Below, in pieces: positions 35,390-64,000 of a stretch of DNA of 64,000 nucleotides; within the stretch, counting starts at the first letter, position 1; each line of letters begins with the position of its first letter. The notes under the pieces are model-generated. The model saw only the letters and a list, made by a program, of their open reading frames with translations, did no database searches and was not told the DNA's origin. The translations under genes were made by a program, and so were the position numbers. The stretch comes from Antennarius striatus (lineage: Eukaryota > Chordata > Actinopteri > Lophiiformes > Antennariidae): NCBI RefSeq assembly GCF_040054535.1, contig NC_090780.1, positions 16,897,501-16,961,500 on the forward strand, read 5' to 3'.

Positions 35390-35460
35390 AATAGAAAGAG
35401 AGGGAGAGAGTGCGAGTGAGAGAGAGGCAGCAATAGAGAGAAGAGAGGCCTGAGAGATTA
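35390..35460. repeat. GA-rich low-complexity tract
   Basis: Imperfect gaga/gagg units such as agagagggagagagtgcgag; simple purine-rich sequence. Confidence 0.8.
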
Positions 35461-36280
35461 ACTCCAGTGAGCTCACTCTGAGAGGCCCAGGAACGGCGGA
35501 ATATTGTTCTAGCGGTAGAGGGTGGGGGGAATCCCTATGCAGCCAGAGAAATGAACTTGATGATCTCAGGGGGGTGGGGGGAGGATCACCATTCCTTGCT
35601 CCTGACAATCAAAATTAGATTGGCTAGCACTGTGTCAACACTAGCCTCAGTTAAGGCATGACAGGGGAGAGAGGGAGGGCACCCCCTCTGTGGGTGTTTG
35701 GGAGTTTGCCATGTGAACTATGGAGACCCCACAGTGCCTTTCACTTACTGTTCAGGCCCTGAACAAACCCACAACCCTGTTTTATTGGCCAGCACTGTAA
35801 CCAACCACATCCCCTTAGGAGGTTTCTATATTTTGTTTGCTAGGTTCTTATTACAATTTTTTAAATCTGAAATAATGATTTCTGGAAGAACAATCAATAA
35901 GGTTTTGGAAACTCAACAGATTATTTACTTTCTTAGTGCTTTATGGAATATTAGAGTTCCATTTTTCATTAGCTCTTTTTACATGTTTTATCCTTTCACT
36001 TACCCTACATCCTCACACTAAACATAAACCTTGAGTGGGTTGACTGCTTACATTAGAAGAGCTGAGTCATTTTTACAGCCCAATTCATACAAATATTTAC
36101 ATGAACCTAATACTATATACAAAACAGCAGCTCCTATATTTATGAGTTAATTTGTAGAGAACATTTTGCTCCTCAATGTTAAACTTTGTGATTATGACTT
36201 CATTCTCAAAATGTGTATACATTTTTTGGGTCGTTTGACTGCTGACTGACTTTAAGAGGATGTCATATTGCTTTACATAT

Positions 36281-36340
36281 GAATATGATTATGATTATGA
36301 TTATTATCGTTGTTGTTATTGTTATTGTTATTATTATTAT
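36281..36340. repeat. Degenerate (ATT)/(GTT) trinucleotide tract
   Basis: Mixed atgatt, gtt and att triplets over about 60 bases. Confidence 0.85.
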
Positions 36341-39300
36341 AAAAATCTATCTTAGATGTAAACTATATAACCAAACTACAAATACAAATATTTTGAATTG
36401 AATTATGCAAAATACAAAAGTCTCCAGAGACTTCAGCAATAAAGCAACAAAGAGTAATTCACTCATGCATATGTATGAAAGTAAAACATATTTTAAATAG
36501 CTATTTTATTGCACATCAAATTTGAATTCGAGTGAAGGACGTTGATACTGAGTTGATCAGGGTTGTGTTTTTGGATGTTTGATCACTGACCTGGAATTTT
36601 TCAGTGTGTCCTGCTCTACCACATTAGTGACAGCGTGCAGCTGTGTCCTCGTATAACCCTCGTCTTCTTTTTTTAAATTATATAATCCCAATGAATCTGA
36701 TCTGAAACTCAAGAGAACGACAGTTATGTTGTAGCCTCTGCTCTCTGAGTGAAGAGACTATCTTTTCACCCAGTTACATACTGCATATGTATGAGGATCT
36801 GTCCTCAGCTGACAGATAACATGAATAATTCTGTAAGACACACCAGCTGTGACACACAGTCTAAATAAATGGCTATGAATCTATATCTGACTTTCCCTAG
36901 ATTGACAATTGATTCTGACTGATCTTCAGATCAAGAAATGCAACATAACCATTAGTTCTCTATGGTAATGACATTATCTCTCTAACCAGTACATATTCGA
37001 TAAGTATTGGGGCTCATAAATAGAGGACCCCAAAAAATATCACAAGTGCCAACCCAGGTGGAAAAAGTACATACAAATGTACTCTATCAACAAACCCCAT
37101 TGCTGACAAGATGCTGATGTCACCTGGTGCAAGTCTATAACTAAATGCAGGACACGATGGAGAGCTTTGATGCTCCTGCAAGACAAAGGTATGAAATCAT
37201 TGAAGTCAAGTGGCCATGGCACCCATGTGAAGGGTGTCATACTAGCTACTCTTGACACAAGACTAGCTGGCTGGAAAAATCTCTCAATAAATTTGATCAT
37301 ATGACTAATATTCTCATTAAGGCATCATCAATGCCCACCTCTTACAAGAATAGCTCTGCAAACTGCCTCATTCAGTCAGTAGCATCAAGAAGTCTGACTT
37401 TAAGCACTCCAAGAACTTGTCAGTAACTCTGGAGCACTGTTGCAAGTTCAACAGAATTTTAGAATTTTAGAGAGGTCAGATTAGGATCCAGTACTATGTT
37501 CTGAACTGTGTGAAACTGTGAAGCTACTCATCTACTGAGAGTGCTTGCATGTCTACTACTGTTTGCAAAATATAACTGATTAGAAAAACACTATTGAGAG
37601 AAAGCCCAAGATGGAAGAATGTTCAGTCCTTGCACTAAACTCAAAATTATGAGGATATTACAGTCCTCAGAAAGCCTACACAACCTGACACAAGATGAAT
37701 GGCTGGCATCCACGATTCTGCTACGACCTGAGAGAGAGTCCCCCTATATCCTATTGGACTGGTATCAACTGCAAGAACTCATGCTGTGCACATAACTGAG
37801 TTGGTTTTATTTCCACCATCCTATGACTCAAACGTCCTTCAAGGGTTTGAATATGCTGCTCTACTACTCGAGGGTCTACACCACTACCTGGGACAGCTGG
37901 AAAAGAGGGAGCAGTGAATTGTCTTCCAGGACAGGAATTGATTTGCTCTTCCTGTATCAAATATTTTTGGCACAACCTCATGGTGGAGTCTCTATCTTCC
38001 AAGCCTTGGACTTCCTCTGTAGATGCCTTCTATTGCTTGATTCTCCAGCACAGGAATTTGAACATTTTTTGAGAAAAGCATCAGGAAGACCACACTCAAA
38101 GATTATGCATAACGCTGCAAAGAGCTCAGACTTTATTTTCTGTTGATATATGGTGCGGTCACTACGCTGTCTCAGCAGCACATGCCAGCCAAAACAGCAG
38201 GGCAATATGAGCTACCTTCTCCTCTAGAACATTGATATGCTGGGAAACCTAGCAGGGATGTATGTGATGATGACACCTGTTTCTGAGAGATTATCTTGAC
38301 AATGAAGGACCTCCTACATTTGACCCTCAAACTGCCTTGCAGATGCATGTGAGAGTGCTAGCCCCAAGCTGAGTAGGTATATCTACACTCCAGGTGGAAC
38401 TGTGCTATAGACAGATTCTGGATGTCCTCATTATTGTAAGTGAGAGACACAGTAATGACTCTATAGCCATGGCCAAAACTATGTGATCTGTCAGGGCATC
38501 AGTCTGATTGAAGCTAATACCATGGACCTGGATTTGTTCCAAGATGTCACTCCCACTGTAATAGAACACTTATTAACATTAAAGTTATCAAACATTACTA
38601 GTGCTAAATGAAATATCGTTAATATGCAGTTGACATGCTATAAAATGCACATTCTGTTCTAAAAATAATGTAGATGTTTTAATTGTTATCAAGGACCACA
38701 GCATTGGACATTAAATTATTTTTAACCTGATTGACTACCAAAAGAGAAATGTTAGATGGATTGAAGTGAATTCATGAATCCAGAAGAATAATCCAAAATA
38801 AGTGGGTAGAATGTGCACAGTCATTATTAGGAACTTACAAAATTGTGAAACATCAAAAGAACTTACAGATGTGAGTATAATTGACACCTTACTCTCCTCC
38901 TTTTGGGCTTGACTGTTAGAAAGGAAATCCTCCAGGGTGTTGGGGGGGGGTCATCCTGTTCTGTGACAGCAACATGCCCTGGCAATGAGGGCAGGGGTCT
39001 GAGTCAGGCCCACTGGACTGCACCTCAACATCATCTATGGTAGAGATAGCTGTAATCAGCCTCAAACCAGATGGTGCACTGGGAGCATAAAAAGGTGACC
39101 TGTCATTCACAGAATGTAACAACAATTTAATAACTGCAACCTACATAAAAAGTGGTAAAAATAAAAATTAATTTAAATAGATCAAGAAGCTGAATATGCT
39201 TCATCAAAAATGTCTCATTTTTGACCCGGATCACAGTGAAATTAGATTTTTTTTTTTTTGGTCTGCCGTGATTAAAAAAGTCTACCCCAGTCAAAATTGC

Positions 39301-40475
39301 TTCCAGTGATATAACACAGTTGGTTTTTAAATAAATACAGTAAATGTAATACAGTATACATCCTAATGAGAGAGAAAAAAATATCCACGTCAAAATATAA
39401 AAAAGACTAAAACCTCCCAAAAAATAGCAGGTAATGCTGCTCTTAAAAATAAGAATGGTGCAAAACAAACTGACTAAGCAACAATAACTCAAGAAGCAGC
39501 TTAAGTCTGATGGTTTTCCTTGTTTATAATTTAATTTAAAAAGCTCCATCCAGATGCATCTCCTTATCGAGACTGTCATTGTGAGTCTATTCTATTGTCA
39601 TGTCAGATTCTTTCATCCCATATGAGTGCGTGTGATCTTTCTTGGACAGCGTCCCTGTCCAAACACCAGCCAGTCAATAAACCAGACAAAAAGGTGTCAC
39701 TGATGACTGTGTCCAGCAATTTACGCTCTTCCGAGCTGCCCCCAATATACCTTCCTTCTTAACTTTATGACTATAATTGCCAAAAAGCTCCTCCCAAATC
39801 CTCCCAGCTCCCAGTAGCCTTTCTTTCAACCTTAGTAACATGTTCAATATTCCCATTGTACTGTACTTCTTTCTCCCCGCAAGTGCCTCCATGGCATGGG
39901 TTTGACTTTGTTTAATGAAGCTGGGTCAAAGTTCATCATGTTGTTAGTCTTAAGGATGTGGGTGCAGTATTAAGCCTCTAACACTTCATGGCCAACTTGT
40001 AAAACTACTCCTTATGTGCCAAAACAATAAAAACATCCATCAATGTCCTCCCTTGTCTATGTAGGGCGGGTATGACTGATGATGTGCAAAGCACGTTGAT
40101 GCACTTGAGGGCCAGGGGTCTGTGTGAATGTTTGCTTATGTCAAGTGAGGATTTGTCAAAAGGTTTATGTCATTGCTGGCATCAGTCTCCTCGAGCTTGT
40201 ACTGGGTGGTCTTTGTCTGTTTGCATCCGTAAAGAGCTTCGTTCTCATTCTCATTTGTCCCCCCTCTGATTGTCTAAATTAGGTTGATGAGAGGCCCTCC
40301 TATCAGGTGGCATTAATTGGGTCAGGATCTTATATGACATCCAAATAATGGCAACTCAAACCTCATCACTGAACTGTTGTCCTCTGAATGCTCTCTTTCA
40401 TCAATTAGCCATGCAGTGAATTTACTTCCGACTACTTGTTGAAAAATTAGGATACAACTGATGATGGTTTAAAAT

Positions 40476-40476
<1 letters not shown>

Positions 40477-40564
<88 letters not shown>

Positions 40565-40586
40565 GCGTGTGCGTGTGTGTGTGTGT
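40477..40586. repeat. (GT)n microsatellite with GTGTGC variant units
   Basis: Pure GT to about 40559, then gtgtgc units, ending before tctatgttttg. Confidence 0.97.
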
Positions 40587-41561
40587 CTATGTTTTGTGAG
40601 AGCAGTGTGTTTGGAGTTTACATTTTCCAGTTATCCAGCCAATCATCTTATTCATTTTATAAAACTAGTTACAGTCACTTGATGGTTAGATCTGATAGCT
40701 TTCAATCCATTATGATAATAATAAACAAACAAATAAACAAATAAACACATGCGTACTTATTAGTGGCATACTACCATACACTTCACTGTTAAAAAAATGC
40801 GGTCGTACTTGAAACTAATTAGTTGAACCTTGTGTCAAACAATGACGGACTGGGGGAACATAGGCAGGGGTGCACATAAGTGGTGCCATATTAGAACAAG
40901 AAGGGCTTTTGTGTACATTTTGACAGTTCTAACAACGGAGAGCTTAAATAGTTAATTAAGTTGTGAAACAAGTGGAACCAGGGCTTCTGCTGGGCCTCCA
41001 CATTGTTTTGGGATGAGTGAAGGTGAAGATGGCTTTGGTCTTCACACAACATTGATGCAAACGTTGTGTCATTCACAAATTGTATGCGATGATGGTGATC
41101 TGGGATTACCTTATGAATGCTCTGTATACTGTCCTTTGAAAATGACCCTAAATCATCTGATCAAATGGTCCCATGCTGAGAGACACTTACTAACTCCACT
41201 GCAAAGTTACTAAGCTTTCATTTCTATCTATTTTGAACAATTATCACAAAAGTTTCATGATATTAGACAATATGAATCCAAGAAAGACTGTAGGCAATCT
41301 CTTACCTGCAGTAACTACAAATGATCACAGTGATCTAAAACATGTCTGCATCATGCAATGCTCCTTTGAGAACCAGACCAAAACATTTGCGCACCCAAAA
41401 ACAGAAGGATGTTTCCAACAGTGAGACAACTTCCAGGACTGAGAGAACATTGAAAATTTACAAGTTCAAAAAGTTAATTTAGTGAAACCTGCTGGCATTT
41501 GATGTAAAACATTTACAAGGGAGTATAAAAAATATAAGTTAGCATAATTATAGATAAGTAT

Positions 41562-41746
<185 letters not shown>

Positions 41747-44700
41747 AGCATTTTTGCTTTGTTTATTATTCCCTTAACGTAGAAATTTTCCCTTAACTGA
41801 CAAAAACTAAAAGCAAACAAAAGGCTAGCTAACACATTATTGGATACACAGTACTTTAAATGAAAAGTGGTTTATATATGACCTAACATTTGAAGGCTGT
41901 CTCATAATAAGACAAACTTTATGATGTTTATATTCATCAGAAACAAAAGGTGATTGCTGTGTGCATTGACCTCATTCTGAACCAATAACTTCTTAAAATA
42001 CACACAGTTGTGAATGCATAGTCAAAACAGAGACAGAACAGACTTAAGTGCCATTGTGGTAAAGAAAGGTTCCTCCATGTCTATAGCAAACAACACAATT
42101 TATTAAAGCTGCTGATGTCCTGCATGCAGGCTAACTGGATAATATTTATCAGAGGCTTTTGTTGTATGGTATTTTGTTTATCTTCGGACATTAGCTGATA
42201 GTGAATGTGTTAACTTGTAGCTTCGTAAGACGGTCTATATCTTTTAAATAGCTAACAGCCAACTGAATAAAAACAGTTTCTTGAGTTAATTGCAAAAATA
42301 GCCATCAGTCAGGGACCCATTTTAAATGCAGCATGTTTGGATATATTATTTAAACATTGACTGAAGTAAATAAAGCACAAATCATGTAAGCTAAATAAAT
42401 GATTTATTGTACAAAAGAAAAATGACAGTAAATAAACAACAAAAGGCAAAAATAACATTTGAACAGTTATGCACAACCATTTAACTACAAAGTTGGGGTG
42501 ATTTTTTAAAAACTACACAAAGAATGGAAGAAAGGGGGAAAGAGAGAAAAATCATTAGAAGCGGTGAACCTGTCCAAAACATCATAAATGTTAACTTTTG
42601 GGTAGATATTTACATAGATTTCTTACTCTCATATATTTATATGAAAACACTCTCACACACACCAGTATACAAACACTACAACTCAAAATGCAACTTCTCA
42701 ACAAGCCATAGATGTGGACACAGCTAATCATTTCTTTCGACCACATATTACCAGAGCCACTACCACCAGTCACTCTGTCAATAACTCAATCTGAACCTGA
42801 GAGCAAGGGGACCCTGTGGTTTTTGATCTACATTTTTGGGGGGTGGGTTTGGGGTAGGGGATTCCTAAAACATAACTGTTTGCACAGATTAATTGATAAC
42901 AGAATTTTTTTTTTTTTTAAAAGCAAGGTTTTTAGAAGGCTAAAGTGAGGTAGACAGACCTTGAAATGCATTGTAATTAATATTTATAGATAGGCCATTG
43001 ACCAGTTGAATTATTTCCAACCACTGCCTCTAGGCCAGCTTTTTCCTTCCTTTGAAATGTTCTAGCATATTCCTGCACTCACAAAAGTTACAACACACAA
43101 CATGTCATCCTCTACTTTGGCTAACAATCCCTGGATACTCTCCCCATAATTACATGGGTGCTTTCATTTAAATACACACAAAGGCAAAAAACGTCTACAT
43201 GAGACAGTAGAAACACTGTTTGAGTCACAATGTCTCTAACATGATAACAGATTAAAGTTGGTGGGTGGGCCATTTCCAGTTAAAGCATTCTGTGTTCAAC
43301 TTACTATACACATGAATTATCACCCTAAGTGGTTAAGAAGGCCTTTCAGGCCACTGGCACAGGACATCCAGGTTCCAGATTGGATAGAAGTGTGAGTGTA
43401 TGGACAGGCCCCCGCTTCAGACAAAAGTCAGGACAGCATGATGGTATCAAAAAGAAGTGATAACCTCTCTAGTTAATGGTTGATCACCAGAAGCTTGAAT
43501 AGTTTTTTTTTTATCCTATACTGTACAAGCTCTCTTGTGCTTGGTAAAACAAATAACACTTAACCTCCTCACGCCATGAACGTCCCATAGTGCAAAATTT
43601 ATTGTTGGTAAGGTAGAGTGCCCCAAAAAAGGTTTTTGTACCCCTTTTTTAATATATACATATATCATTTATTTATAATGTCAGAAGGCTCTTCCTTTAT
43701 CCAACAGCATAGTGCTTTTGTTTACAACAAAAGGATATCTTTGCTTTGACATCCAGGAGACAAAGACAGACTTCAAGGTTTCTAAACTACTCCGTGTTCT
43801 AGCACTAACAATATTTTCTCCATTCTGATAATGACTTTACAGTTAAGATGGATGGGGGCATTTCAAAATGCAATTAAATATGTTTTCTAAACTAACGTCA
43901 GTGGTTGAGTTACATTCTCTTGATTTTTGGGCAGGTTATGTGGTTTTATTGTGACCTACAAACAATTTCTGAGTACAGTACTGTAGCCTAAAGGATAGTT
44001 ACATTAATATAAGTGACATGCTTTTCTGAAACTAATATCGAGCTTTAGTTCACATGTATTTTTTTTAAAAACATGAACACTGACACTATGGCTGTGTAAA
44101 CCTGGATTAACACAACTGTAATCCTGTTTTGTGCTGTTTCCAGATCAATCATTCGCTCAGGCTGCAGCACACTGAATCTTTGAGCATACTAACAAATTGA
44201 TCTCTCAATATGGATTCCTGCTTTCTCTAGCTAGTACTTGTTCAGTCCATGACTTCTTCAAGTCGTGTTCCAGTGTGTTTAGGTTACCGAACTCCTATAC
44301 CCTCTGGACATTTATTACAAAAGTTGAAGGTGTTAAAGATTGTTTGTCTTTGTTACGTAAAAGAAAGGAAACCCACTGGGTTATTATCCTCCTGCGCCCT
44401 GCTCCTTCTCCTTTGTCAGGTGGTGCCAAACGTTTTAGACTTTAGTATGCAAGTGAAACTGAATCTGACATTTCTGAAGAGCAGACATAGCCGTTGCGGC
44501 TTTATCTACTTTGAAAGATTGAGTTAAGAGTTAAAATATAACCTCTTGTCTATGTTTTACCCTTTTGAGTTTTACAAGAGTACAAGTAAAAAAGGATAAA
44601 AGTAACTGTGAAAGGTTTGTAGATACGCGAGAATGTCACACTGGGGTGTTATACATTAATAGAGGGTAAGGTTTGGTTTTGGATCTCTTCAACACTTTAC

Positions 44701-45359
44701 ATCTCTAGAGCACATCACTAAACATCTGTAAACAAAATTTTGGATTTATACTTACGGTATTTCTATGGCAGACCCTCCACACATTAGCATAGATTTTGTT
44801 CTGGTGGTTAGAGTGATGGATTGCAAAACATTTCTCATCATGCACCCTTGGAAATATTTTTTGTAGATCAGATCTCAACTATAAATAAGTTCATGTGTGA
44901 AGCAGAGTCTCACCAAACTCACCTTGGAACTGAAATTGTTTTTAAAATATCATAAATGCTTAAATCTCCCGTCATCTCAATCCACTGACCTGGACATTTT
45001 ACAAAGATGCCATTTAAAAAAAACAAATTTTTTAAAACCCCACAAAACAAACATACACTGTGTAACATAGTTTTGTCTCATTTACCACATGGACAACCTC
45101 ATTAAACCATTCATAACACACTGCATTTCCATCACACAGTCCTTATTTGATTCATGGTTCATTTATAATTTTTTTTTTTTTACAGTTAGAATCAATTAAA
45201 TTACCGGAAAATGGAAAAGCAGTCAGACGATTTTGTTGCTGAGCAAAGTGAAGCGTGGTTGCCTAGGAGTGGGTTCTGGTGCCATAGGGGAGCTTCGTGG
45301 GGGTTTGGGGTGGTTTGATGGAGTGGTGACTGTACACAAGTGTGCTTCTCCCCTGCAGC

Positions 45360-63948
<18,589 letters not shown>

Positions 63949-64000
63949 GACTGTGCTTAGACACCAGGTGATGCAACTTTTTTTTCTTTTTGTTTCTTGT
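63949..64000 (-). other. gdf11: gdf11 5' UTR or flank, start
   Basis: Only 52 bases remain upstream of the ATG. No promoter element can be assigned; it should lie to the right of the window. Confidence 0.7.

Noticed and set aside
39127..39579. 150-codon minus-strand open frame with hydrophobic stretches
   Set aside because: Hydrophobicity follows from AT-rich codons (Phe, Ile, Tyr, Leu); no family match, no gene context.

Overview
The window is nuclear DNA from a vertebrate, almost certainly a teleost fish. Only three protein-coding genes can be supported, all on the minus strand: a partial inava (C1orf106 orthologue), an intact single-exon gpr25, and a complete gdf11. The rest is AT-rich intronic and intergenic DNA with long (CA)n, (AAT)n and (GACA)n microsatellites and relics of Tc1/mariner, hAT, PIF/Harbinger, LINE and tRNA-SINE elements typical of ray-finned fish. 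The species cannot be named from the sequence.

Layout by coordinate. 1-8331 holds eight coding exons of inava; the last coding exon lies beyond base 1. 8332-15717 is a 7.4 kb intron carrying a PIF/Harbinger relic. About 15718-16520 holds a probable 5' noncoding exon and a promoter with a perfect cAMP response element. 16520-22710 is intergenic with a LINE relic and a small retroposon flanked by a perfect 12-bp target duplication. 22711-23832 is gpr25. 23833-45359 is a 21.5 kb intergenic interval with microsatellites, two adjacent hAT-type non-autonomous elements, a LINE 3' end, and a tRNA-derived SINE nested in an inverted-repeat DNA element. 45360-63948 is gdf11, with exons of 415, 374 and 381 coding bases, a 14 kb first intron and a 3.5 kb second intron. 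63949-64000 is gdf11 5' flank.

The three genes do not form a pathway. INAVA acts with cytohesins at epithelial junctions, GPR25 is a chemokine-receptor-like class A GPCR, and GDF11 is a secreted TGF-beta ligand. gpr25 followed by inava in the same orientation matches, from memory, the human 1q32.1 arrangement. gdf11 next to them does not match human, where GDF11 is on 12q13. Exon limits were set by matching open frames to remembered family sequences and checking GT/AG sites and phase; all junctions given are in phase.

I found no convincing undescribed system. The points most worth checking are a Tyr-to-His change in the otherwise invariant gdf11 mature domain, two in-frame NAGNAG tandem acceptors (inava and gdf11), a (TG)n tract just inside the gdf11 exon 2 donor, and the structures of several nested or paired transposable elements.
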